This document shows, in pieces, positions 1 to 11,700 of a DNA stretch of 64,000 bases (position 1 is the stretch's first letter; each line of letters opens with the position of its first letter). The notes beneath the pieces are model-generated. The model made no database searches, had not been told where the DNA came from, and saw nothing but the letters and a program-made list of their open reading frames with translations. This DNA comes from Petrosia ficiformis. Taxonomy: Eukaryota > Porifera > Demospongiae > Haplosclerida > Petrosiidae. The position numbers and the translations under genes are program-made. The DNA lies in contig OX345636.1 of assembly GCA_947044365.1 (NCBI GenBank), forward strand, positions 1,845,501 to 1,909,500. The letters are read 5' to 3'.

Positions 1-185
1 TCGATACTTGTAGACCAGAATTTTACTATAAATGCGACTGGAATGGTGCTAGAATGATTGTGATATTTCAACAAACAAAAATGATTTGTCTGAAAAATAA
101 TAACCAGGTCATCACTTGTAATGGAAATGTATGGGCGGCCATTTTTTCCCGAGCCATTCCTACATAGCGTACTCTCTATTAATAC
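1..185 (+). repeat. Interspersed repeat with GGGCGGCCATTTT core
   Basis: This stretch resembles 27,600-27,930, which shares the opening 'accagaattttacta' and the core 'gtatgggcggccatttt'. Partial copies of the core lie at 43,240-43,340 and 30,470-30,540. The shared tail reads 'ccctacatagagagtacta' in the clearest copies. Which transposon class it belongs to is not visible, and no coding capacity is seen. Confidence 0.5.
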
Positions 186-1933
186 ATTAATATATTGTGA
201 ACCATTATTGTTTGTTATAATTTTTGCCAGTCTATTTTAGAGACAGTGTATTTAGTTATAATGCAATTTCCTGAATTACATCTCTCCTGCTATAGTTTAT
301 AAGTACATTATATTATAACTAGTGTGTTGATTGAATTTGTGTTCATAATAATTACTATGTATAATACTGTTATCAATAAACTACAACAGCAACAATAACT
401 TTTATCATATTCATTAGTGAGTGTACTAAGTGTAATATAACTAGACCTGTAAGAATATCAAAAGTTGTATTGTATTTAGTAATAATTGATATATTCAATA
501 CTTTACATATTAACTATAATATGACAACTAAATATGAAATGTATAACTAAATTATATCATAACACTTTCACTAATAAAAATTTATATTCTGTATTTTTTG
601 TGATTATGAAAATGTTATGTTTTCATAAGAGAATTCAATTTATTTCTCAATTATAAATTCATTACATGAAAATATAATTAAGTTTAAATTACTGTGTTGA
701 TAGTTACTCACCATTCTTAATCTAGTGACTAGATATTTGATAGATATTGTTTACTTATTAAATATATATTTATTAATTGATTCATAATAACATAGTATAT
801 AGTTTATAATATATAAACTGTATCTATAGTAAATGTAAAGAAACATACACAATATATATTAATATATACTGGAAGAAAAGTGACACATAATGGAAATGTT
901 TTATGATGACTGCACATCATTGTACTTGAGATATTGATTGCTTGTTTGTTATTATATATTTCAGTTGTTATCATATTTCCATATTATGAATATGTTGTAC
1001 ATTATTGTGACTATATAATCATAATTTACATGATTATGTAATAATAATTATTAATTCTTGTATATTACTAATTGAATGATCACATAATTATTGTGTATTA
1101 TCATATAAACTACTAGAATATATACTTGTTTGAATAATCTTTTTTCTAAATTTCATATTAATTATTATATTAGTGTTTATGAATATTATAGAACTGTATA
1201 TATGAGACATAGGATATATTAACTCTTTTCCATGAAGAGGAATGTTTCACATATACTGTGTCTACACTCCTAAATGGATTATATCAAACCTCATAAATTA
1301 AACTATTACTTTATAATTATATACATATATATGCTATGCTACGATGGCAACAGTTTTTGTGATTAGGTGTATATTTTCCATATACGCCTCATCAAAAATT
1401 CTATTATTAAATCATACTATACATAATATAAGGCATGGGTATATGTTGTATATGTGAGATATTCCATCCTCTGGTTTTCAAAGGTTTACATTGTATGTTG
1501 ATATATCATCCAGCCATATGAGCCTTGATTAGATCAAATCCACATAAAACTCATCCATATCAGGTGATATTTCTGATATATACTACTTTATCCTTGCGAT
1601 AAAGAATTGACTTCCGCTGAGTACAATCATCTGATCTTAATTGTATAAACATATAATTGAAGTAAGTGTGGCTTTGGACCGTTCAATGAAATATAACGTC
1701 TAATGAGGTGCAAATATTAACAGTTGAATTCATTATTATATCAGTAGTATAATATTTGTATGTGGATAATAATTTATAATAATAATATTATAAATAGTTT
1801 ACTGAATAATAATATATTTACTATATGATTTCCAATTAAACATGTAATAATATGAGATATTGTAATATATCCTCTATTATTATAATAATACTAATACTAG
1901 TGTACTATATTACAGTATTCACATAATAACATG

Positions 1934-2010
1934 TGGTATATTGTATTGTATTGTATTGTATTGTATTGTATTGTATTGTATTATATTGTATTGTATTGTA
2001 TTGTATTGTT
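1934..2010. repeat. ATTGT pentamer microsatellite
   Basis: About fifteen tandem copies of a 5-bp unit (attgt), with one variant unit (attat) near 1,980. Confidence 0.95.
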
Positions 2011-2424
2011 ATAATTATCCTGTGCACATTTTGATGATAATTATGAATTCTCCATCATACAAGTGCCTGACATGATGAAATGTACAGTATTTACAATTTT
2101 GATTCTGTGTCCATGCATCTGTTAGTTCCCACATGCTTATTCTACAATGGAGTATAACATCTTGTTTGTTATGTAAATTATGTTTGTGCAGCCTGACTAC
2201 TATTGGTACTATTGTTAACAGAACAATGTAATCATGTGTAGTAATTTTCATGCATCTTGTATCTTTGATTCTAATAGTCAGTGTTGTTGCTATAATAACA
2301 TATATTGCTGTCTCCATTGAGTTGTATACATAAGTATTGATGTTTTCCTAAATCTGCACTTTTTATCCATATCTGGAAATACGTACGTGTCTTGTTTACT
2401 AAGCATCAAATGAAGCACATGAGA

Positions 2425-3412
2425 TGCAAGAGAGAAAGTAACAAGCTTAAATTTGAATTTGTTGTTTATATAAAGTTGAAAGTTGGTTGAGAAAGTTTTT
2501 TATGGCTAGACTGGCTAAGATTATTTCTGATAAATACAAAAACACATGGAAGATGACTAAGAATGATTCTCCATCAGCTATACTGCTTTGCACTAGTATA
2601 ATAACTATATTACTTACAGTCAAATTACATAATATAGTGTGACAAACTTTTTTCGAACTTGTATATAAATTCCTGTAACCACATAATAATTTAATTAATT
2701 ATAATTTATGTGTGATGGACTTACTATTACTCGATTTTTTAGAAAATCTATGTCCACACTTGCAAACAGTTTTTCTTATATGGACAGATTCTTTACATAA
2801 AGGACACATTTTATTAACAACAGGGCCAGGATTCTGCTCAATATCACCAGATAAATGCAGAATCCTTCGAAAGTAACAATAATTACACATTACACAACTA
2901 CTTAAGGTCAAATTACACAATATACTTTTCCAACAAATATTCATTACCTCATGCATTACCAAAATATCTCAGTATGCCAGTATGTCGGTTACTAAAGATA
3001 ATTATCCTATAATGAATTGTACATTGTTACAACTACAATGAGCAAAAGCACTGAACTTACAGTTTGAAAGTCCAACAAAAGTTGAATAATAACAGAAAGG
3101 AAGGTAAACTGACCTCCACGTTTGATCTCCCGTGATCACATTGGGCGTGGCTGAGGGTGGGGGCTATTGCAAGTAAATGGCAGAAACTGGAGAGCTTACA
3201 GAGATAGAATGTATGAGTCTGTAACTTGCTAAAACAATGTCTGTGGCAAATTTCTTTTCAATACGATTTTGATAAACTTCTTTCTCTACTCTATTCAAGT
3301 CTTTAAATCGACGCTTACATTAAAAAATTGGGGACAGACAGAATGAATGAATGACAGAATGACAACCAAAGTGCTAAAAACTCGCCCACGCGTAGGCGCG
3401 GCGAGCCCAATA
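2425..3412 (-). mobile_element. 2A-bearing repeat element, copy 1
   Basis: This block is repeated in inverted orientation at about 45,083-46,025. The shared parts include the outer end (gcgcggcgagcccaataat at about 3,394-3,412 against attattgggcttgccgcgcc at 45,083), the middle with 'ggagagcttacagagataga', and the inner end with 'gtaacaagcttaaatttgaa' near 2,440. Copy 1 carries a segment at about 2,630-2,910 that copy 2 lacks; this segment encodes a 2A peptide on the minus strand. The class of element is not clear to me. Confidence 0.6.
2699..2962 (-). CDS. Short ORF with a 2A ribosome-skipping peptide and a Cys-rich zinc-ribbon-like tail
   Basis: The 87-residue minus-strand ORF has, near residues 35-48, the sequence ILHLSGDIEQNPGP. 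It matches the 2A consensus D(V/I)ExNPGP, where the ribosome skips the Gly-Pro bond. Directly downstream comes MCPLCKESV followed by VCKCGHRF, a CxxC...CxC pattern that could bind zinc, then a Lys/Ser-rich tail and a stop. The N-terminal 35 residues are hydrophobic and Cys-rich. 2A-like sequences are known in animal non-LTR retrotransposons and at the N-terminus of some sea-urchin NLR proteins, where they can also act as signal sequences. Here the ORF sits inside a repeated element, so a transposon origin is more likely than a host gene. The start codon is uncertain; an upstream exon may exist. I do not see a replication protein next to it. Confidence 0.6.
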   Translation of the reverse strand: MVMHEVMNICWKSILCNLTLSSCVMCNYCYFRRILHLSGDIEQNPGPVVNKMCPLCKESVHIRKTVCKCGHRFSKKSSNSKSITHKL

Positions 3413-5159
3413 ATAATTATATACTTCCAAATCATTACATGTAGAGCAAAGGCCTTGACCATTGTATCCCACACATACTATAATGATATTCTCTATAGAA
3501 AACCTTCAATTATGGTTCCAAACAACAAGCTATCCATGTTGAATGGTTCATGACCCCAAGGCATCAAATCACATTATATTTCAATAGTTAATATTGTATT
3601 CATATCATTGATCAAATCAACAAAGGATAGTAACTATATATCACATCATTTGAATTCAGGGAAGAACATGAAATATGTTACAGAATATAGAAACCAATGA
3701 CACATAGGCATGAACACAGATACACATATATGTATGTATGACTAGATAATACTATTAAATACTATACATAACAATGGATAACAATAATTAAATTTGAAAT
3801 AGTGTTCTAAATAATTATGATGAAACAATGTGTATTTAACAAACAGATATTGTAATTACACACTAGTTTGATTGTATAAGAACTGTACACTATGTTATTA
3901 TGATATGGAGGTATGAGGAACTATAAACAAGGGAAACTCAATAGGTAATATTCTTGGTTCAATCACTAGTTAGATTCCAGTTTTCCTTTGTTTAGAATTC
4001 TATCATGCCTCGATATCATAAATAATGTAATATTTGTATACCCTACTTTAGATATTTATAGTGTGTAATGAAGTAAGAATCATGTTTAAATATTAATATT
4101 GATAGAATGATTATATAATCAACTGACTAACAATAAATGATTGCTTGATTGTATACTATAGTCAGTCATATTGATAATTACATGTTTCATTATACATACA
4201 AGTCATATGTACTTATATAATAATCAATATAACTTCATTATAATATGTATAATGACTTGCCATTATTAATAATACATGTACTATCATGATTATGTAACTA
4301 TTGTTCTTCTACTTGTAAAGTTGTATTATTATAGTTAGTGTATATAACAAGGTGTTATAATATTGTGTGTATTGATTGTACATGTCATGTTGAGTGTAGA
4401 TATGAATGTGTATAATTACACATATGTACTGCTGGAATGTAATGAATATCTGCTTTCTATTATTGTATTGTATTTTATACTGATTATCAAATATTAGTAA
4501 ATTATAGATGATATTATTAATGATTTTTATCCACTACAATCTAATGTTCTGTACATTCTATTATGAAATTTATGAAGTTATTTGCTATTTTTGTGTACAT
4601 AACCTATTAAATGGATTGCTTTGTGTCGTGTTGCGTTTCTATCTTAGAATATTTGTTTATATATTGTATATATAAATACTTATATATTATTAGTTTTACT
4701 AACGGTAGTTTTTGTGATAAAATATTCAGAATTAAATAAATAAATTACCTGACTGGATATCATAATGTCCTGGGTTCAATCCTTAGTTGTGATTACTGAT
4801 TTTAGTTTTCATTTGTTTCTATATTGTGTCTATGGAATGCAATCAATTTTGATCTATTGAACTTGAAGTATTGTCTTATGATTATGAACAATAAATGTTA
4901 TTTTCATAATTATATAACCTGTATAATATACACTATATAATCATAGTTTAAATATGATTCTATAATAATAATTTATGAACAATAATTTACTGAACTAGTC
5001 AGTTACATCCTCTACTAATAACAGTAATTATTATTGATATGATCATCACTATTATACTTCTATTATTTATACTATATATAAATTGAACAATATCTACTCA
5101 TATGCTCACAAACACATATGTACACATATAAAAAGCCCACAAGTATAACCCTGCACCCA

Positions 5160-5171
5160 CTCACCCACAAA

Positions 5172-5230
<59 letters not shown>
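5160..5230. repeat. (CA)n microsatellite
   Basis: More than 25 CA units. The gene B paralogue has only a short CA run at about 61,595-61,608. The extra 2 kb of copy A (about 5,230-7,378) lies between this run and a second CA run at 7,380-7,400, so the insertion or expansion occurred within CA repeats. Confidence 0.95.
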
Positions 5231-5232
<2 letters not shown>

Positions 5233-6960
5233 CAGCAGCATCTGTAATAGTAATAGCCTTGCAATAATTTTAATTATTAATTAAAAATGCCCACCTAAGA
5301 TTAATTAGGAGAGCACATGTGTATAAGCACATGGTATGTAAAGTTTTCAAGGGAGTAGGATCTTTTGTAATCCAGTAGGAATAGGCCAATGTTTGACTTC
5401 AGGGTTTTGTAAGTAAGTTATTATTATATGTATTTACTGGTGCATTGGTGAACAGGACTCTATAAGCATTTCCAGATACAGATAGAGAGGGGAGGGTTGG
5501 GATCCCACCAAGATGTCTTTAACCCCCACTTCTGGTTCCCAAGGCCAGACTATCCCTGTCAAGAGTCTAGTAACATCAAAGCATCAAAGCATATGGAAAT
5601 GTTAAGTAAATAATTGATTATTATAATCATGTAACAACTGCACTTCTGAATTTTCTAGTAGTTTTTGGGTTTTTAATGTACTTCTGAGATTAGCAATTTC
5701 ACTAGTCATTATACTAGTTGGAGCAGGTTCCCCGCTGCTCACCTCAGTGGTATAAACCAGGACAGGGGTTCCACCCAACATGTATGAACAAAGCTCTTTT
5801 CGATGTGGGTAACCTTAGGGGAGAGTCATCGTCTGTGAGATCAGTGACTTGACTGATGATCCCGGATACTATAGTATACTATAGTCAATATCTGATGATC
5901 CCGGATGGGATCCGTTAACGTACCCGCGACCCCTGACCCGTTAACGTAGATTGGGTGTGGCATCCATCAAGTTGTGATTGGGTGTGGCAATTCATTGCAC
6001 AGGCATTATTGATGTGGGAGTTGTCAGAGAAGTAATAATTCTTTTTGTCAAGTCATCAGTTTGAACCAATATTTTCTTATTCACTTATCACAATAATAAT
6101 ATTATACTTTATTATACTTTATTATACTCAATCTTTGTTATATCATTCATGATTCATCATAAGAATTATCATTTTTTGTACTTCATTGAACATGTACATG
6201 TGTTTTATACTCAAAGGTAGTGTTAAATAGTCCTGCAGCATCAAAGCATCAAAGCATATGGAAATGTTAAGTAAATAATTGATTATTATAATCATGTAAC
6301 AACTGTACTTCTGAATTTTTTGGGTTTTTAATGTACTTCTGAGATTAGCAATTTCACTAGTCACTATACTAGTTGGAGCAGGTTCCCCGCTGCTCACCTC
6401 AGTGGTATAAACCAGGACAGGGGTTCCACCCAACATGTATGAACAAAGCTCTTTTCGATGTGGGTAACCTTAGGGGAGAGTCATCGTCTGTGAGATCAGT
6501 GACTTGACTGAACTTTATACTAATTGGGGTTGGTCCCTCGCAGCTCACCTTAGTGGAATGACCAGGACAGGGGTTCCACCCAACACGTATATACACACCT
6601 GCACAAACAACAGCATCTGTAATAGTAATAGCCTTGCAATAATTTTAATTATTAATTAAAAACGCCCACCTAAGATTAATTAGGAGAGCGCATGTGTAAT
6701 AGCATGGTAGGTAAAGGCTTCAAGGGAGTAGGATCTTTTATAATCCTGTAAGATTGGACCATTATTTAACTTCAAGGTTTTGTAAGTAAGTTATTATTAC
6801 ATGTATTTACTGGTGCATTGGTGAACAGGACTCCATAAGCATTTCCAGATACGGATAGAGAGGGGATATCCCACCAAAGATGTCTTTAACCCCCAGTTCT
6901 GGTTCCCAAGACCAGACTATCCCTGTCAGGAGTCCAATAACACCAAAGTATCAAAGCATA
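5222..6960. repeat. Mirrored pair of repeat blocks (X-Y...Y'-X')
   Basis: Block X (about 5,222-5,575, starting 'aacagcagcatctgtaatag') recurs at 6,607-6,960. Block Y (about 5,576-5,860, with 'ttggagcaggttccccgctg') recurs at 6,237-6,515. All copies are in the same orientation but their order is swapped. A third partial Y core ('ggggttccacccaacacg') lies at about 6,515-6,600. The minus-strand ORFs here (6,143-6,596) only reflect the repeated Y core, which encodes a GWNPCPG motif twice, and I do not call them genes. The gene B paralogue lacks the whole block. Confidence 0.75.
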
Positions 6961-7490
6961 TATGAATGTGTTAAAAGTTAAGATTGTTAAATACTATTTA
7001 TTACACTGCTTTTTGTTAAGTAACTAATTGCTTAATCTATACCATATTTTACTATAATCACAGAAGTCTGTAAACCCACATGCTAAAAGAATAACCACAG
7101 ATCATCAAATAAAACATGTAAATAAAAAACAAAAGCACTAGAGCTGAAGAGAGACCTATTATGCCTGTCTAGGTTTTTAAGCTTATCACTTTAGCGCAAT
7201 ATAGATGACATGAAGTTAGTGTCAGATACTTGTACCACTGAAGCTTCAGAGGAGAAGTTACCTCCTGACAGAGAGAGGTCTGTCATTCAGTTGGAAGTCA
7301 GTCCCCATACGGCCGCCTGTTCGTTCAGTTGAAGGCCTGAAGATTTTGCAAACACTAGCTGTCTTTCTTATTTTCTAAACACACACACACACACACACAC
7401 TAAGGATTGGTGATAATTATAAAAACATGATACAGTTGTTACCGGAAAAACATTTCTAATTGGAGAGTCCAAATAACTATGCAACAGTAA

Positions 7491-8215
7491 CGAGTGCCAT
7501 TGGGACGGGACCCTCGCCTACGTGGCAAAGTAATACAAAGCACTACAATTTTTTTTTAATAAATATAATAAAGTTTGTGTATGAAACAAACAATACTTTT
7601 TTTACATGGAATAGAAATATAAATTTGAAAAACATTTATGGCATTAATAAAAACTGTTATAACTTTATATCCTAAAAGACAAAATAAGAATATCAATGAA
7701 AGAAATGTATAATTTGTATATATATCTTACATCTAATTCCCTGTTTCCCTTCGGAAAAAAAAACGAATCACCTTTACCACGTATTTAGTATGCAAGCATA
7801 CACGTACGTGCACACACCTGTAGGTGGAGCTAGGCAGCTTTCTATCTTGCATCAATGCATTATGGTGGTGTAGTAGCAACCAGTACCTCGATTGTTTTTG
7901 GTTTGAAGCGACAGCCATGAAACAGGATTACTTGTGTTTTGTGTGTCCATACTTACTCTCGTTATTGCCCTCGTTTCATCTTAAAGTTGTGAAATGGTAG
8001 CTGTAAGTTATAAAAATTGTCATAACTTTAGAACCAAAAGGTTTTAGAAGAATTCCTACATTATTTTTTTCCCTTGTATCATTTGAAGTCTACCAGTACC
8101 CCGTTTGAATTGTCAATATTTATATTTTTCCAGATAAACTGCTAACACACAGACACACACACACACACAGACAAAACGATTACCGTACCCTTCCGCCTAC
8201 GCTACGCGGCGAGGG
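7491..8215. mobile_element. Insertion with TAA flanks, absent from the gene B paralogue
   Basis: In gene A the sequence reads '...gcaacagtaa' [insert] 'taataaaacaa...'. In gene B at about 61,695 it reads '...gcaatagtaataacacaa' with no insert. The insert starts cgagtgccattggga and ends acgcggcgaggg, with TAA on both sides as a likely 3-bp target duplication. Near both ends is an inverted 'accctcgcc' motif (7,508 region, and about 8,207-8,216 on the other strand). No transposase is visible; the minus ORF at 7,733-7,918 is not convincing. Confidence 0.65.
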
Positions 8216-8674
8216 TAATAAAACAATTTTTGAATTTCTGATAGAAATACAATTAATGATCAGTTGAATGTATACTTCATGTATATCATATTGTATAGCT
8301 CAATGCTTCATGTAGTCAACAATATATTATTTATCCATTGTGAATGAATAACTTGATAATGTTTTTGGTATAAGTTGTGACAATGCATGTCTTTTGAAAC
8401 AAGTATTAATACACAATGTAATACTGTATACTGTTTACAACTATAACACACACAAGTAGAGACTACAACATAGTAGTAGACACAAATCTACTATATTATT
8501 TAATTTTAATGATTTCCATACATAACTATGTTAACTTACCAGAAGTATATCTAAATGTAAAAGCTATGCATTTCATTTTACCAGTTTAATATGTGGTTTA
8601 TAATATTGTGTAATTATTATAGTTATACTGAACATGATTACATATTCATATTATATTATATCTCTTTTTCATAG

Positions 8675-8773
8675 TTTGGAGATACACCAATACATAGGGC
8701 TGCATACAAGGGACATGATGATGTAGTAAACATTCTCATTCTAAATGGAGCAAATCTTTACATCAAAAATAAG
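8675..8773 (+). CDS. Gene A ankyrin-repeat exon
   Basis: Exactly 99 nt and 33 codons, phase 0 on both sides, after 'ttcatag' and before 'gttagt'. It encodes a full ankyrin repeat: the FGDTPIHRAAYKGHDDVV core, the helix ILILNGA, and the turn NLYIKNK. The match in gene B is the exon at 62,114-62,212. One repeat per exon is a typical arrangement for duplicating ankyrin arrays. Confidence 0.9.
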
Positions 8774-11700
8774 GTTAGTAATCAAATGATAATATTCTTA
8801 TAATTAATGAACTGTTTCTTTACTTGTAATAATCATATCCTAATTTATGTCCATTATGATAATTATAATTATAGTAAGACCAAATAGTTCAATTTTGTTT
8901 CTGATTAGTATAACAAGTACATCATGTGTTATGATGTGTAAACTAACAGAAATATAATATAATATATTACTTACAAATATTAGTTTGACAACTTTCATGT
9001 AAATTACATTTTAACTCAGCAATTTTTTGGTATATTTAATAACGTGAATTATAATAAGAAATACCTACCTCATCACTTGATATATAGAGAGGATTATAAT
9101 TGATTATAATTATTTCTTGCAGTACTGACACAATGTATATTAGGTTTATGTTAAAACTTCTACTTGAGAATAGCTTTCAAACTTGTACCACTTGTTCACA
9201 ACTTTGTTTCTAATAATTTTCAATCTTCCTATGAATTCCAATTATTATTTGTATCAGTGTAACCAGAATCATGAATCAAGTTTTTGTTACTTCCACTTCT
9301 AGTATTATCATAATTATAATATTAAAGGGTTTAAAAATAGACATGTCAAACACTCCTTTACTAAATATTATTGTTTTACAGATTGGATATACTCCTATTG
9401 ATAGAGCAAATAGAGCGAACAAACCTAATTGTGCTCATATTTTACAGACAGCTATGGTATGTTATTTTAATATTATAATTGAACAATGACTTGTTCTTTA
9501 CATCCACATTATCAGTTAATATATTGAATTTGAATGTAGTTAGGCTCATAGTCCCATTGTTTATCACTAGTTACAACATCATTTATTTATAAGTATTGTG
9601 GTTTATATATTATATTAGTATCAGTCAACTTTGAAATGATTAATTATCTTAAACTAGTTATGATTGAAATGTTGTGTATTACACTAACTCCAGTTGTAGA
9701 ATGTAAAAGTATATTCATAATAATTATTATTATGATATCTTCTATTAGAAGGCTTTTGTACAGAAACGGTTTTATTTTTATTGCATATTTCAAGAGGAAC
9801 TAGTTAAAAGAAGCTATTGCTTATTAGTAACTGAAACATAATTTATTTATGTCTTCCCTATTTTGACAGGGAATATTTTAAAACTTTTTGCATAGTTTAA
9901 TTATAATTTTCACCAGCTAATCCAACTTTTTAAACTTGTAATATTATATGTAACTATCATATCCAATATTAATAGTAATACTAGTTATAATAATAATACT
10001 CATACTAATAATAATATTAAAAAATTATAATTGTATTAATAATAATTATAATGTGATATTTTTTTAGTCCGGACAAGAAGATACAAAAGTCCAGCCTCCA
10101 GAAAGTATTACATCAGAAGTACAAGGTATAATATTTCCTATTTGGAATAGTTATTTCATAATCATGTATTCTGTATAGTCATGATTTAGAAAGGTCTACA
10201 AAATATATTTACTAAAGCAATTATTTATAGTGGGTGTGATCATTTGCCTGTCAATGTCATATCACACATGTTAATATTAAGCTGGATCACTGTATGTGTG
10301 AATTATCTCATTATATTCTTTTTTTTCAAATTCAATTATAAGTAGGTTGTGTGACTGTGTCTTATCTGTGTGGTAGTTGTCTAGTTAGCATTGCCCTAGA
10401 ATGTATGGATCAAATATTTGTTCATTTATTTGTGCTTTATCTCTTAGGAACAATATTTTGATGATTAGCGTGATATCCTATGATTGCTTTACCACGGGTT
10501 CAAACTATATATATATATATATATTGTATTCACTTTGTGAGTATGCGTAGGTAAGAAAATTGCGTCATTCCCGGGGACTCGATCAATTAATGGGCGTGGC
10601 GCGTAATAGATTTTGCGCACGAACTCAGCAGAAAGAAAGCTGCTTGTAGGGAATTAGAAACTGGAACTACTAGCTAACTATTCTACCTGAAATATATTCC
10701 TAAAGTTCTACAAGATCTTTAAAAGGTAAAGAGAGTAGATAATCAAAATAATAACTATAATAGGCTGTTGTGTTTCAGGCATGATAAAGTCAGCCATGAT
10801 TACTGAATGCTGGACACCATAAAGCAATCATAGGGATACTTTTTTTCTGTATTATACACTTGTTAATATTAGAATAAAGTATTTGTAATTTAATATATTA
10901 TGTGTACTGATTTTACTTACAGAGATGACACCAAAAAAATTACTTTGCTTTGATGTGAACCAGGAACATGACAGTGTAGTTTAATCTCACTATTGTCATG
11001 ACATATCCAGTATATGGTTACACCCATTTTAGCATTCCTAATTGTAATTGCCTACTTTGTACTTGCAATTCAAAGCTATATACTATTTTACCTTACTGAG
11101 AAGGTAAACTGTTTGTTGGTGTTTATGTGTTTATGGTTACATGAATAATGATAGATGATATTCAGTGCAAACCTCACTTCTTTATTTTGATTTTATATAC
11201 TAATAATGATGTTACCACACATATATTAACCCTTAGAAGACTGATGTCACATATATGTGACATTTCACCCCTACATGGTTCAGAGTGTGTTCCTAGCAAT
11301 ATGAAGCTCTCCAAATGCTTGTAATTGGTGTCAGGCACAAGCCCATGAATATGGCTAAAAAAGTTGATGGTTTTTCGGCTGCCCATTGGCCTAAATAACA
11401 ACTATAGGGGGATTTTAAAAGGAGGTGTCCCCCGTTGATGGGGGTTCAAAGGGGGCACAGCTCCCTCAATGCCCACGCAAATTGTGATTTCAGTGACCCC
11501 GCCCACGCGCTCTGGTGAGTTCCTGAGACATTTCCCTTGGTGTAAAACCTGAAATCGTGGGTTTAGCTGGTACCGACATGCAGTGGGGTCATTTTGTTTG
11601 CCACAGTTCCAATCAAAAGAGGGAGAGCACTGCATTTGATTTAATCCTACGAAGCGCTTGGGGACTTTCAAGTCCCAGTAAGCAAGTTGGTGGAAGTAGT

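Larger units (their letters stand above)
1..8674 (+). other. Intron of gene A (large, repeat-rich)
   Basis: No exon of the flanking gene is visible here. The stretch aligns in blocks with the intron of gene B that precedes its exon at 62,114: about 185-700 with 51,905-52,412; 1,055-1,330 with 54,155-54,415; 3,480-3,580 with 54,625-54,715; 3,790-5,130 with 58,940-61,530 (with interruptions); 7,395-7,490 and 8,216-8,674 with 61,605-62,113. I therefore read it as the matching intron of gene A, with its earlier exons left of the window. Sequence present in only one copy is mostly mobile or repeat DNA, listed separately. Confidence 0.75.

Noticed and set aside
2699..2962. The 2A sequence as a sign of an integrated RNA virus
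   Set aside because: No viral polymerase, capsid or helicase is nearby, and the surrounding block is a repeated element; 2A motifs are common in animal retroelements.
6143..6596. Minus-strand ORFs with GWNPCPG motifs
   Set aside because: The motif comes from the repeated Y block; there is no domain pattern and the frames differ between copies.
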